DNA of 45,943 nucleotides. It comes from Dehalococcoidia bacterium (GTDB taxonomy: Bacteria > Chloroflexota > Dehalococcoidia > Dehalococcoidales > SURF-40). Positions within the stretch are counted from its first letter, which is position 1. Each line of letters begins with the position of its first letter. The notes beneath the pieces are model-generated. The model was not told where the DNA came from. It did no database searches and saw nothing but the letters and a program-made list of their open reading frames with translations. The stretch covers positions 1 to 45,943 of the forward strand of contig QZJL01000037.1 of assembly GCA_003599745.1 (NCBI GenBank), read 5' to 3'. Made by a program: the position numbers and the translations under genes. Below, one piece after another: positions 1 through 8,185 of this stretch.

Positions 1-363
1 CGTTCAAGCCGGAAAGAGTACCCCATCAACGACAGCCTGTTGCAGCGGCCGTCGGCGGCGAAGAAAGTGCTGAATCTTTTCCAGAATATGGCCTTAAAGA
101 ACATGGGCAGCCTGATGACGCCGCTCAGCCAGCGCGAGATAGAAATCCTGAAATACGTGGCCGAGGGTAATCCCAACAAGCGTATCGCCAGCGTCCTTAA
201 TATCAGCGAGCAAACCATCAAGAATCACATCACCTCCATCATGCGCAAGCTCAACGCCAACGACCGCACTCATGCCGTGGTGCTGGCCATCAGGAACGGC
301 TGGCTCAATATCGGTGAGGTCACCAAGCTGGATTCGCTGGAAAAAGAAGTGACCATCTCCTAG
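1..363 (+). CDS. LuxR/NarL-type response regulator, C-terminal part (5' end outside window)
   Basis: The reading frame is open from the first base of the window, so the gene starts upstream and the TTG at 40 is not the real start. The visible 120 residues hold a short linker and a LuxR-type helix-turn-helix: LSQREIEIL opens the domain and the recognition helix region reads ISEQTIKNHI, followed by MRKLNANDRTHAV. These features are typical of NarL/FixJ two-component regulators, so an N-terminal receiver domain is expected but cannot be seen. The C-terminal tail after the HTH is short. Its stop codon overlaps by 4 bp with the stop of the convergent nucleotidyltransferase gene. The regulated genes are unknown. 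Confidence 0.88.
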   Translation, partial: RSSRKEYPINDSLLQRPSAAKKVLNLFQNMALKNMGSLMTPLSQREIEILKYVAEGNPNKRIASVLNISEQTIKNHITSIMRKLNANDRTHAVVLAIRNGWLNIGEVTKLDSLEKEVTIS

Positions 364-1442
364 CTGACGGTTGTTCCGGGCGGTATGCGGCTGCCCGGCG
401 CCGGTGCCGCCTGGCGCTTTACGATAACGCTATCGCCGAGCACCGCGCTCTCAAGGCGGCAGCCATCATCAAGACGACACGAGTTAGCCACGATACTGTT
501 TTTAACGGTTGCCCCCTGCCCGATGCTGACTTTCTGCCAGATGACGGCGTTGTCAACCAGCGCCCCTTCCCCGATAGTAGTTCCCGCGCCGATGACCGCC
601 GGGCCGGTAATTTTGGCTTTCCGTGCGATGGTGCAGTTACGGTCAACCAGTACCGGACCCTTGATTTCGGCCTCGGGGTGAATCCTGCGCCCTTCGCCGG
701 AGATGACCTTCGTCTTGGCGGACGGGCACTGGCGGCTCTTGCCGAGCAACAGGTCGCCGCTCAGCTTGAGGTAGTTTTCCGGCGTGCCCATATCAATCCA
801 GTAGGCATCGGAAGGGTAAGCGTAGACCGGCTCGCCCCGCGCCAGAAGGTCGGGGAACAGTTCGCGCTCGAAGCTGAATTTTGTCCCAGAGGGAATGCGT
901 TTTAGCACTTCCGGCTCCAGGACGTAAGTCCCGGCGTTAATCATGTTGGTGGTTATCTCTTCCGGCCTAGGTTTTTCCAGAAAACGCCGTACCCGGCCAT
1001 CGGCTTCGGTCTCAATCAAGCCGTAGGCCGAGGGGTCGGCTACCGGGGTGAGGGCGATGGTCGCCGCTGCCTTCTTTGCCTGGTGAAAGGCGACCAGGGC
1101 GGCGTCGTCGAGGTCGGTGAAGACATCGCCGTTGAGCACGAGGAAGGTTTTGCCAAGCCAGGCTTCCGAGTTCTTGACCGCCCCGGCGGTGCCCATCTGC
1201 ACCGACTCAATGACGTATTTCAGCTTTGCGCCAAGACTTTTCCCGTCCCCGAAATGGTCTTTGATGGCCCGGGCGTAGTGGCTCTGCGTCAGGATGATTT
1301 CGTCGGCGCCGTGCGATTTCAGCCGCCGGATAACGTAGCCGAGGAACGGGGCGTTCAGCACCGGCATCATCGCCTTGGGGGTGTCCGGAGTGAGGGGGCG
1401 TAGGCGGGTAGCTTCGCCGCCGACCAGTATAATGGCTTTCAC
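360..1442 (-). CDS. NDP-sugar nucleotidyltransferase (mannose-1-phosphate guanylyltransferase-like)
   Basis: This 360-residue protein makes a nucleotide-activated sugar from a sugar 1-phosphate and an NTP. The N-terminus has the pyrophosphorylase signature GGEATRLRPLT (residues 8-18) and the following PKAMMPV, and LNGDVF near residue 100 gives the metal-binding Asp. Residues from about 255 to the end look like a left-handed beta-helix with hexapeptide-like spacing (IGAGTTIGEGALVDNAVI), as in GDP-mannose or glucose-1-phosphate pyrophosphorylases. The exact sugar cannot be read from sequence. The start is GTG, chosen because the catalytic motif begins directly after it. It probably feeds cell-envelope glycan synthesis. 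It converges on the regulator gene and lies downstream of hppA, separated from it by a strong hairpin. Confidence 0.88.
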   Translation of the reverse strand: MKAIILVGGEATRLRPLTPDTPKAMMPVLNAPFLGYVIRRLKSHGADEIILTQSHYARAIKDHFGDGKSLGAKLKYVIESVQMGTAGAVKNSEAWLGKTFLVLNGDVFTDLDDAALVAFHQAKKAAATIALTPVADPSAYGLIETEADGRVRRFLEKPRPEEITTNMINAGTYVLEPEVLKRIPSGTKFSFERELFPDLLARGEPVYAYPSDAYWIDMGTPENYLKLSGDLLLGKSRQCPSAKTKVISGEGRRIHPEAEIKGPVLVDRNCTIARKAKITGPAVIGAGTTIGEGALVDNAVIWQKVSIGQGATVKNSIVANSCRLDDGCRLESAVLGDSVIVKRQAAPAPGSRIPPGTTVS

Positions 1443-1465
1443 TTATGACTTGACCTTTTGACTCA

Positions 1466-1504
1466 GCCCGTACCGCGGAGAAGGTACGCCTTCGCGGTAC
1501 GGGC
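1466..1504. terminator. 12-bp perfect stem hairpin between hppA and the nucleotidyltransferase gene
   Basis: GCCCGTACCGCG (1466-1477) is exactly complementary to CGCGGTACGGGC (1493-1504), leaving a 15-nt loop. It sits in the 85-bp gap after the hppA stop and just before the next minus-strand start. No T-tract follows on either strand, so a classical intrinsic terminator is not shown; it may be a weak terminator, an mRNA-stabilising 3' hairpin or a dispersed palindrome. Confidence 0.5.
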
Positions 1505-1527
1505 GCAATTATTTGTTTAGATTGTTT

Positions 1528-3576
1528 TTATAACAGGCCTGCGGTGCCTGCCAGAACCGGAGCCAGTACCAGGGCGATAATCGACATCAGCTTGATCATG
1601 ATGTTAAGCGCCGGCCCGGCGGTATCTTTCATTGGGTCGCCAACGGTGTCACCGATGACGGCGGCTTTGTGGGAATCGGAACCCTTGCCGCCAAAGGCGC
1701 CGGTTTCAACCCATTTCTTGGCGTTATCCCAGGAGCCGCCGGCGTTGGCGAAGGCGATTGCCAGTATCAATCCTGAGGCGATGGCGCCGATGAGGAAACC
1801 TGCCAGCGCCACCGGCCCCAGCACCAGGCCAACGATGACGGGTGAGATGATGGTCATCAGTCCCGGTAGCAGCATCTGTTTTAAGGAAGCGGTGGTGCAG
1901 ATGGCGACACAGCGGCCGTATTCCGGCTTGACGCCCTCTTTGCCTTCGGTCAGGCCGGCTATCTCTTTAAATTGCCGGCGTACCTCGTTGACGATGGAGA
2001 AACTGGTTTTGCCGACCGCGTTAAGCGCCATAGCGCAGAAGATGGCAGGCAGCATGGCGCCCAGGAAGATGCCGGCGATGACGAGCGGGTCGAGGAGGCT
2101 GACATCGGCGACGTTGATGCCGACCGCCTGGGTATAAGAGAGCAGCAGTGCCAGCGAAGTGAGGCCGGCAGCACCGATGGCGAATCCTTTACCGGTAGCA
2201 GCGGTGGTATTGCCCAGCGAGTCCAGGGCATCGGTTCGCTCCCTGATTACCTCGGGTAGTCCGGCCATCTGGACGATGCCGCCAGCATTATCGGCCACCG
2301 GACCGTAAGCGTCGGTGGCATCCTGAATGCCGAGAGTGCTCAGCATGCCGATACCGGCGATAGCCACGCCGTAGATATCGGCGAACTTGTAGGCAACGAG
2401 GATTGCCACCACCACCAGGATAACCGGGGGCATGACGCTCATCAGGCCGTTGGCGAAGCCGGAGATAATCAGCGTGGCGCCGCCGGTCTGGGATGATTCA
2501 GCGACTTTCAGGGTCGGCTTGTAGACATAGGAGGTGTAAAAGTTGGTGCTTTCGCCGATGAGCACTCCGCCCACCAGGCCGGCCAGGATCGCCCAGAAAA
2601 TGCCGATGTCGGCTTTCAGCCAGAGGATGCCCAGGAAGGAGAAGATGGCCACCAGAATGGCCGCGGCAAAGGTGCCACGGCGCAGGGCGTTAAGCAGCCC
2701 TTTCATCTCCGTTTTAACGCCGACACGAACCATAAAGATGCCGGCGATTGAGGCGATGATGCCACCGGCGGCCACAATCATCGGTATCCACCATGCGGTT
2801 GCCAGGTCAGGTACCAGCCCCCGCGAGAGATGGGGGCTCATCACCGCGATGGTGGCCAGTGCCATAGTGGCGATGATCGAGTCGACGTAGGACTCGAAGA
2901 GGTCGGCGCCCATACCGGCGACGTCGCCAACGTTGTCGCCCACGAAATCAGCAATCACGGCGGCGTTCCTGGGGTCATCCTCGGGAATACCCTTTTCCAC
3001 CTTGCCGACGATGTCGGCACCGGTATCGGCGGCCTTGGTGTAGATGCCGCCGCCGACCCTGGCGAAAATGGCTACCGATGAAGCGCCGAAGCCGTAGCCG
3101 GGGATGATGAACAGGAAGTCGGGGCGAGCGTTAAACAGGAAGTACAGGACGCTCAGGCCGATGATGCCGATGCTGACCACGCACATCCCCATCACGGCCC
3201 CGCCGCGGAACGAGACTCTGAGCCCGTGATTTAAGCTTTTTTCGGCGGCGGCGGCGGTGCGGCGGTTGGCGCGGATGGCGATTTGCATGCCGACGTAGCC
3301 CGCCAGGCCCGAGGAAATGGCACCGAAGACGAAGGCGAAGGCCACCAGCCAGCCGAGGGCGGGCACCAGCCCCAGAATGATGGTGACCACCACCACGAAG
3401 ATGGCCAGTATGCGGTACTCACGTCCTAAAAAGGCCTCGGCGCCTTCCTTGATGGCTTCGGATATTTCCCTGATTTTCTTCGAGCCCTCATCCTGTTTGA
3501 GGACATAGACCGCCATAAATCCGGCCGTAACCAGACCCAGCAGGCCACTTACCAGTGCGATTAGAATGGGGTCCAC
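1528..3576 (-). CDS. hppA: Membrane-bound ion-translocating pyrophosphatase, K+-dependent type
   Basis: This 682-residue polytopic protein (about 16 membrane helices) hydrolyses pyrophosphate and uses the energy to pump H+ or Na+ across the membrane. The substrate-site motifs are present: DTGADIVGKVE (about residues 184-194), DFVGDNVGDVAGMGADLFES, and near the C-terminus GDTVGDPMKDTAGP. The motif GNTTAATGKG (455-464) carries Ala at 459, where K+-independent enzymes have Lys, so this is the K+-dependent class. Many enzymes of that class pump Na+, but ion specificity is not decided here. The start is GTG behind a good AAAGGAG site. The length is normal for the family. In an organism using the acetyl-CoA pathway the pump would salvage energy from biosynthetic pyrophosphate; that role is inference. 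Confidence 0.96.
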   Translation of the reverse strand: MDPILIALVSGLLGLVTAGFMAVYVLKQDEGSKKIREISEAIKEGAEAFLGREYRILAIFVVVVTIILGLVPALGWLVAFAFVFGAISSGLAGYVGMQIAIRANRRTAAAAEKSLNHGLRVSFRGGAVMGMCVVSIGIIGLSVLYFLFNARPDFLFIIPGYGFGASSVAIFARVGGGIYTKAADTGADIVGKVEKGIPEDDPRNAAVIADFVGDNVGDVAGMGADLFESYVDSIIATMALATIAVMSPHLSRGLVPDLATAWWIPMIVAAGGIIASIAGIFMVRVGVKTEMKGLLNALRRGTFAAAILVAIFSFLGILWLKADIGIFWAILAGLVGGVLIGESTNFYTSYVYKPTLKVAESSQTGGATLIISGFANGLMSVMPPVILVVVAILVAYKFADIYGVAIAGIGMLSTLGIQDATDAYGPVADNAGGIVQMAGLPEVIRERTDALDSLGNTTAATGKGFAIGAAGLTSLALLLSYTQAVGINVADVSLLDPLVIAGIFLGAMLPAIFCAMALNAVGKTSFSIVNEVRRQFKEIAGLTEGKEGVKPEYGRCVAICTTASLKQMLLPGLMTIISPVIVGLVLGPVALAGFLIGAIASGLILAIAFANAGGSWDNAKKWVETGAFGGKGSDSHKAAVIGDTVGDPMKDTAGPALNIMIKLMSIIALVLAPVLAGTAGLL

Positions 3577-3623
3577 GATAAACTCCTTTCCAAAAGTCTT
3601 ATTGCCCTTATTTTAAACGGATT

Positions 3624-4088
3624 TTAGCCGGTTGATTTTATCTTCAAGCTCTTTTTTGCCGGATGACCGTGGTGAGGACTCGTCAGACCGCTCAGGATTT
3701 CTTTCTCGATGGTGTAGAGGGCGAAACGGGCGCGCTTGAACTTTGTGGCATCCCACCCCGAAAGCTCGGGGAGCTTGCTCAGCTCTTCGAGCACCCGCAG
3801 TGACTGCTGTACCCGGCGGGCATTGGCCACCACCGCGCCGCTTAATTCCCGCGCGGTCTCCTCCTCGATTTCCGCGCCGACGTCGCTTCCGGCGTCCCGC
3901 GCCGCTACCAGATCGCGGTCGGAAAAGCCGCCGCCGGTAAGCAACTCATGGCGCAGGTTTTTCAGCTTGCGGGTGAGGTCGGCGTCGTCCAGCCCCAGGC
4001 GGGCAATCTCTTCGAGAAAGCGCAGCCCTTCCCCGGTGCGGTTTAAGTTGGCGTCAATGATGCGCAGTAGCTTGGCCGGGATGTCCAT
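3624..4088 (-). CDS. thiD2: Stand-alone ThiD2-type hydroxymethylpyrimidine phosphate kinase
   Basis: The 154-residue protein matches the ThiD2 domain that in other bacteria is fused to the N-terminus of thiamine-phosphate synthase ThiE. Recognisable parts are LRIIDANLNRTGEGLRFLEE at the N-terminus and ANARRVQQSLRVLEELSK in the second half. ThiD2 proteins are HMP-P kinases that convert HMP phosphate to HMP diphosphate in thiamine synthesis. Here no ThiE domain follows: the protein ends with a basic, low-complexity tail. ThiC, which makes HMP-P, is encoded at 12353-13648, which supports a thiamine role. The start codon lies 2 bp after the stop of the FmdB-like gene, suggesting one operon with yraN and rnhB. 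The alternative is an unrelated helical protein, which I think unlikely. Confidence 0.75.
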   Translation of the reverse strand: MDIPAKLLRIIDANLNRTGEGLRFLEEIARLGLDDADLTRKLKNLRHELLTGGGFSDRDLVAARDAGSDVGAEIEEETARELSGAVVANARRVQQSLRVLEELSKLPELSGWDATKFKRARFALYTIEKEILSGLTSPHHGHPAKKSLKIKSTG

Positions 4089-4090
4089 TT

Positions 4091-4438
4091 TCAGAGTGTT
4101 TCTTTCACCTCGCCGGGAAGCTCGCCTTCCCTGGCCGCTTCGATTTGCTTTTTAACCCGGTCTGGCATTTCCAGTCCCATCTCACAGAACTTCTTCTCCG
4201 TCCATCGGCCAATGTTGCGCGGGTCTTTGTAGAAGTCGGCTTTCGCTGACGTTCCCGGCTCCCCGGAGCTGTCCCACACCGACTTTGTGGAGCGGCGGTA
4301 GCTGAAGGTAGTCACCAGCCTTTTTAATTCCCGGCTGCCGCAATCGGGGCAGCGGCTTTGTGAAGACGCGCTCACACTCTTTGACAAAACGCTGACTTTG
4401 CGCCGGCACCCGGGGCAGTAAAACTCGTAGATTGGCAT
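4091..4438 (-). CDS. FmdB-family zinc-ribbon protein
   Basis: The 115-residue protein begins MPIYEFYCPGC, the usual start of FmdB-type regulators. Two CXXC pairs (C8/C11 and C30/C33) form a single zinc ribbon, followed by LKRLVTTFSYRR. The rest is charged and probably disordered, with a helical end (PDRVKKQIEAAREGE). An in-frame start 13 codons further upstream exists, but ATG 4438 has an AGGA sequence in front and gives the standard family N-terminus, so I chose it. Family members are annotated as putative regulators of formamidase or methylamide-type genes, but the function of most is unknown. It is probably co-transcribed with thiD2 downstream and yraN/rnhB upstream. Confidence 0.85.
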   Translation of the reverse strand: MPIYEFYCPGCRRKVSVLSKSVSASSQSRCPDCGSRELKRLVTTFSYRRSTKSVWDSSGEPGTSAKADFYKDPRNIGRWTEKKFCEMGLEMPDRVKKQIEAAREGELPGEVKETL

Positions 4439-4491
4439 ATTAATCCTGTCACTGAATTTTAGCACAGGCATCGCCAAGGGTAAAGCTGAAG

Positions 4492-4854
4492 TCAGTCTTC
4501 CCCAACGGCGTTTTTGATGAGGTTAATGCGTTTGGGGCGGGTGACGTCAAGCTCGATGGCGACCACGTCGATGCGCCAGTCACCGGACGAGTCGTGGTGT
4601 TTCTGAAGATAACTGAGGGCTACCTGCCTCAGCTTCGCCTGCTTTTGGGCGTTAACCGACTCTTCAGGTATACCCAGGTCGGTGCCTGTTCGGGTCTTTA
4701 CTTCGATGAACACCAGAGAGCCTTTGTTTCTGGCGATGATGTCAATTTCCCCTTGAGGACAGCGGTAGTTGCTCTCGATGATTTTGTAGCCTCTTTTGCG
4801 CAAGAAATCCCGGGCAATCTTCTCGCCCAGCGCCCCGACCTCCTTAGGTTTCAT
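4492..4854 (-). CDS. yraN: YraN/UPF0102 endonuclease-like protein
   Basis: This 120-residue protein has the family's full length and core: GALGEKIARDFL at the N-terminus, then GEIDIIARNKGSLVFIEVKTRT, which carries the Asp, Glu and Lys of a restriction-endonuclease-like (PD-(D/E)XK) fold. C-terminal RIDVVAIEL is also typical. The biochemical role is unclear; the gene is very often next to rnhB, as it is here. Its start overlaps the rnhB stop by 4 bp (ATGA-type), so the two are translationally coupled. Confidence 0.92.
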   Translation of the reverse strand: MKPKEVGALGEKIARDFLRKRGYKIIESNYRCPQGEIDIIARNKGSLVFIEVKTRTGTDLGIPEESVNAQKQAKLRQVALSYLQKHHDSSGDWRIDVVAIELDVTRPKRINLIKNAVGED

Positions 4855-5489
4855 AGCGGCAACCTAGGCACCAGCCAGTCTCGCAGCGGGTGGAAAGTCA
4901 GGCGGTGAATGCAAGAAGGGCCTAGTTGTTTAAGACAGCGGATGTGCTCTTCGGTGCCGTAGCCCTTGTGCCGGCCCAGGTTGTAGCCGGGTAAGAAGCC
5001 GTCCAGCGTAGCCATAATACGGTCACGGATGACCTTGGCCACGATGGAGGCGCAAGCGATGGTGACACACAGGGCGTCGCCGTCGGTGATGCCTTTTTGC
5101 GGCAAGTCAACGTCGGGCAGCCGCAGGTAATCAATCAGCAGGAAATCCGGGGATGGTGTAAGCTGTTTGATGGCCTGCCGCATCGCCAGGCGGTTGGCGC
5201 TGGTGATGCCCCGGTGGTCAATGTGGTCGTGGCTCACCATGCCGAAGCCGACGCTCAAGGCGGCGTCGCAGATGTGTTTGAATAAAGCAAGGCGGGCTTT
5301 GGACGTAAGCAGTTTTGAGTCCCTGACGCCGGTTATCCAGTCCGCCCGTAAGCGGCGCGGCAAGATGACGGCGGCGGCGACCACCGGCCCGGCGAGCGCC
5401 CCGCGCCCGGCCTCATCAAGACCGGCGATGTGCCGGTAGCCCGCACGGTAGAGGCGGTTTTCTTCTTTAAATGATGGCTGGATATTCAA
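4851..5489 (-). CDS. rnhB: Ribonuclease HII
   Basis: RNase HII removes ribonucleotides from DNA and cleaves the RNA of RNA-DNA hybrids. The 212-residue protein shows GLDEAGRGALAGPVVAAAV (from residue 23), which supplies the first two catalytic acids (D25, E26), followed by the family block around DSKLLTSKAR. The later block reads DGDALCVTIACASIVAKVIRD, where most members have KGDA, a small deviation. The C-terminus FHPLRDWLVPR is normal. The start is TTG. It is the first gene of the rnhB, yraN, fmdB-like, thiD2 run. Confidence 0.95.
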   Translation of the reverse strand: MNIQPSFKEENRLYRAGYRHIAGLDEAGRGALAGPVVAAAVILPRRLRADWITGVRDSKLLTSKARLALFKHICDAALSVGFGMVSHDHIDHRGITSANRLAMRQAIKQLTPSPDFLLIDYLRLPDVDLPQKGITDGDALCVTIACASIVAKVIRDRIMATLDGFLPGYNLGRHKGYGTEEHIRCLKQLGPSCIHRLTFHPLRDWLVPRLPL

Positions 5490-5613
5490 GGGTTAAGGTA
5501 ACCTATCCATTTTTTACTTAGAGTGGATTGCCCCTCTATGACACCCTGTTTTGATTGTGTTAAATACCCATCGGATGTCTGCCATTTCATACGGACGTTC
5601 GCTGTGCGAGGAC

Positions 5614-6255
5614 TTAATGAAAGATTGTTGATTCATCTATTACCAGCTTCCAATTTTGTTTTTCAAGTTCAGCTTTACTGAAGGTTGTACTGAAAATCTT
5701 CTTGGACCCTGACCACCCTCGCCCGGAAGTATTTTCAAATGCTTCAATTTTATAAATATCTATGTCAGGTGGCAATGGTCTGGTTCTTAAACTCGTGCCG
5801 GGTTCAACAACTCCGATAGCAGAAATTACGTACACCGTAATCGGATTACTCAATCTATTCTCAACCTCAAGAAATAGATACGGATTTTCTTCTTTGGGTG
5901 ATATTAATACTCTGAAAAAATGTTTGCGAGTTAAAAACCCCACCTCTTCATATATATCATTTTCATATAAATACCTTGAATAAACAATTTCTCCGTTTTC
6001 ATTTATTCCTTCAACAAAAAAGTTTAAATAATATTTTCCGGCTAGACCCTTAATTGTCGAGCGAGGTGGAACGGTAAAATATGATTTCCCATCGACACGC
6101 ATCGTAATAGTTTGGTCCGTCTGATTTTCTACTTGAAGAGAAAGAGGCGGAAAATCACTTTCGTGGGAAATTCCATAAGCAAAACTGAATAACAGACCAG
6201 CTATTACCAGGAGAAAAAATACTACTGATGAAACTATAAATAGTGTTTTAGCCAA
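5614..6255 (-). CDS. Membrane-anchored hypothetical protein with two similar beta-rich halves
   Basis: I do not recognise a family. The 213-residue product starts with one membrane helix (about residues 5-28) and the rest is predicted extracytoplasmic and beta-rich. Two segments resemble each other: LSLQVENQTDQTITMRV followed by VPPRSTIKG (about 38-70), and LFLEVENRLSNPITVYV followed by VEPGTSLRT (about 127-157). That suggests an internal duplication of an Ig- or C2-like sandwich. The start is TTG; an ATG upstream runs into a stop. The gene is much more AT-rich than its neighbours and lies alone between rnhB and mnmA, which points to horizontal acquisition. A TATAAT element lies shortly upstream on the minus strand. 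Confidence 0.7.
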   Translation of the reverse strand: MAKTLFIVSSVVFFLLVIAGLLFSFAYGISHESDFPPLSLQVENQTDQTITMRVDGKSYFTVPPRSTIKGLAGKYYLNFFVEGINENGEIVYSRYLYENDIYEEVGFLTRKHFFRVLISPKEENPYLFLEVENRLSNPITVYVISAIGVVEPGTSLRTRPLPPDIDIYKIEAFENTSGRGWSGSKKIFSTTFSKAELEKQNWKLVIDESTIFH

Positions 6256-6383
6256 TTGCTATTTGCTCATTTTTAATTAACCATATTATATACCGACTAA
6301 AAAAGTAAAAGGCAATAAAGCTTTCATCAGGATGATTGGCGGAGCGTGAATCTTGTATTGTATCCCTCTATATGCCCTGTTAG

Positions 6384-7547
6384 CTATTCTGGTTGTGCTG
6401 TTGTTTTGCTAGCGGGACCTCGCCCATTATGTTTTGAAGGGAGAGCGGAAGCCTCCGGCACTTCTTTTTCACCATCTCCGGCGCTTTCGATGATGCCGCC
6501 GCCGAGTACTTCCTCTCCCCGATACAAGACCACCGCCTGCCCCGGGGCGATGGCTTTTTGCGGCTCTTTGAAAGCCACCAGCACCCGGTCTTCGTCCAAT
6601 TTTAGTTCGGACTTGGCCTCGCTGGCACGATAGCGTATTTTAGCGGTGATGCCAGACTGGTCTTCGGGCGGTTTGCCCGATATCCAGCAAAGGTGGCTGG
6701 CTAGAAGATAGCGGCTCAGTGATTTATCGGCAGTGCCGACCACCAGCCGGTTGGTTTCGATGTCGAGCCGGATGACATAAAGCGGCTGGCCTGTGCCGAG
6801 GCCAAGCCCGTGCCGTTGCCCGACAGTGTAGGCGGCAAGCCCCTTATGCTGCCCAAGGACGTTGCCATTAGTGTCAGCAATCTCACCCGGGTCGGAAGTC
6901 TCCGAGTATTTTCCCAGGAAGGTGCGGTAGTCGCCGTCTTCGATGAAGCAGATGTCCTGGCTCTCGGGAGCGCTGGCGGTAGCCAGGCCCAATTCTACCG
7001 CTTTTGCCCTTACCTCGGTCTTGTGCCAATTGCCGAGGGGAAATTTCAGGTGTCCGAGTTCCGCCTGCCCCAGCGTGTAGAGAAAGTAGCTCTGGTCTTT
7101 GCTGCGGTCAACCGCTTTGAGGAGACGGTAGCCTTCCGGGCTTTCTTTAATCTTTGCGTAGTGACCGGTCGCCAGGTAGTCGGCATCAAGCTCCCACGCT
7201 TTTTTAAGCAGTTTATCGAACTTGAGAAACTGGTTGCACCGAATGCAGGGGTTCGGCGTGCGCCCGTGCCGGTACTCGCCGCAGAAATCAGCGATGACCG
7301 TCTTCTCGAAGGCCTCGCGGAAATCCAGGACGTAGTGGGGGATACCCAGATTGGCACAAGTCCGCCGGGCGCGCTCGATAGCGTCTATGCCGCAGCAGCC
7401 GCCGGGACGCTCGCTGGGCGGCCGGTCATCGGGCCAGAGCTGCATGGTAACGCCGATGGTCTCGTAGCCGGCTTCTTTGAGCAGCGCCGCCGCTACCGAA
7501 GAATCAACCCCACCGCTCATTGCGACCACCACGCGGTTAATTGACAT
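6384..7547 (-). CDS. mnmA: tRNA-specific 2-thiouridylase MnmA
   Basis: MnmA activates U34 of Lys, Glu and Gln tRNAs with ATP and inserts sulfur. The PP-loop SGGVDSS is at residues 11-17, the first catalytic-region cysteine lies in GRTPNPCIRCN and the second in SAPESQDICFIEDGDY, so both active-site Cys are present. The central GQRHGLGLGTGQPLYV and C-terminal AIAPGQAVVLY are family blocks. The protein is 387 residues; about 25 residues at the C-terminus (after GGGIIESAG) are a low-complexity extension beyond the usual end. It follows tmk by 5 bp, so both are in the pdxS-R3H ATPase-tmk-mnmA run. Confidence 0.97.
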   Translation of the reverse strand: MSINRVVVAMSGGVDSSVAAALLKEAGYETIGVTMQLWPDDRPPSERPGGCCGIDAIERARRTCANLGIPHYVLDFREAFEKTVIADFCGEYRHGRTPNPCIRCNQFLKFDKLLKKAWELDADYLATGHYAKIKESPEGYRLLKAVDRSKDQSYFLYTLGQAELGHLKFPLGNWHKTEVRAKAVELGLATASAPESQDICFIEDGDYRTFLGKYSETSDPGEIADTNGNVLGQHKGLAAYTVGQRHGLGLGTGQPLYVIRLDIETNRLVVGTADKSLSRYLLASHLCWISGKPPEDQSGITAKIRYRASEAKSELKLDEDRVLVAFKEPQKAIAPGQAVVLYRGEEVLGGGIIESAGDGEKEVPEASALPSKHNGRGPASKTTAQPE

Positions 7548-7552
7548 AATGG

Positions 7553-8185
7553 CTAACTTGTTTCTTTTTGTCGGGCGATTAATTCGTCTAACCGCTGCCA
7601 GATAATGTCAGCAATTTCCTCTTTAGGTTTGGAGGCATCAATAACCCAAAAGCGCTCAGGCTCGTGCCGCGCCAGTTCCAGGTAGCCCTGCCGTACTTTC
7701 TGGTGAAATGCTGTCGCTTCTTTTTCGAAGCGGTCGGGCGTCCGGGTGCTCTTGCGTGATAATCCCCCCTCGACGGTCATCTCCAGCAGAAAGGTGATGT
7801 CTGGCTCAATTCCCTGGCAGGCCAGGCGGTTGATTTGCTCGATAATTTCCAAACTTAGCCCCCGCGCGTAACCCTGGTAGGCGAGTGTCGAATCGGTAAA
7901 GCGGTCGCAGAGCACGATTGTACCCTCTTCGAGTGCCGGTTTGATGACCTGGCTTACCAGCTGGCTGCGGGCGGCGTTGAATAGCAGCAACTCGCCCAGC
8001 GGCGAAATCTCGGTGTCGTGCGCCCATTTTAAAAGGCGGCTGATTTTTTGTCCCAATGCGGTGCCGCCAGGTTCGTGTACCAGAATTACCGGGACTCCCC
8101 GCCGCCTGAGCCGTCCGTAAAGGGCTTTCGCCTGCGAGCTTTTGCCACTGCCCTCCCCGCCCTCGAAGGTGATAAATAACGACAT
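7553..8185 (-). CDS. tmk: Thymidylate kinase
   Basis: Tmk phosphorylates dTMP to dTDP. The 210-residue protein has the P-loop FEGGEGSGKSSQ (residues 7-18), HEPGGTALGQ (the dTMP-site EPGGT), and the DRFTDSTLAYQGYARGL block with the DR(Y/F) motif. The LID region is less distinctive. The ATG directly abuts the TAA of the upstream R3H ATPase gene, so translation is probably coupled. Confidence 0.96.
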   Translation of the reverse strand: MSLFITFEGGEGSGKSSQAKALYGRLRRRGVPVILVHEPGGTALGQKISRLLKWAHDTEISPLGELLLFNAARSQLVSQVIKPALEEGTIVLCDRFTDSTLAYQGYARGLSLEIIEQINRLACQGIEPDITFLLEMTVEGGLSRKSTRTPDRFEKEATAFHQKVRQGYLELARHEPERFWVIDASKPKEEIADIIWQRLDELIARQKETS

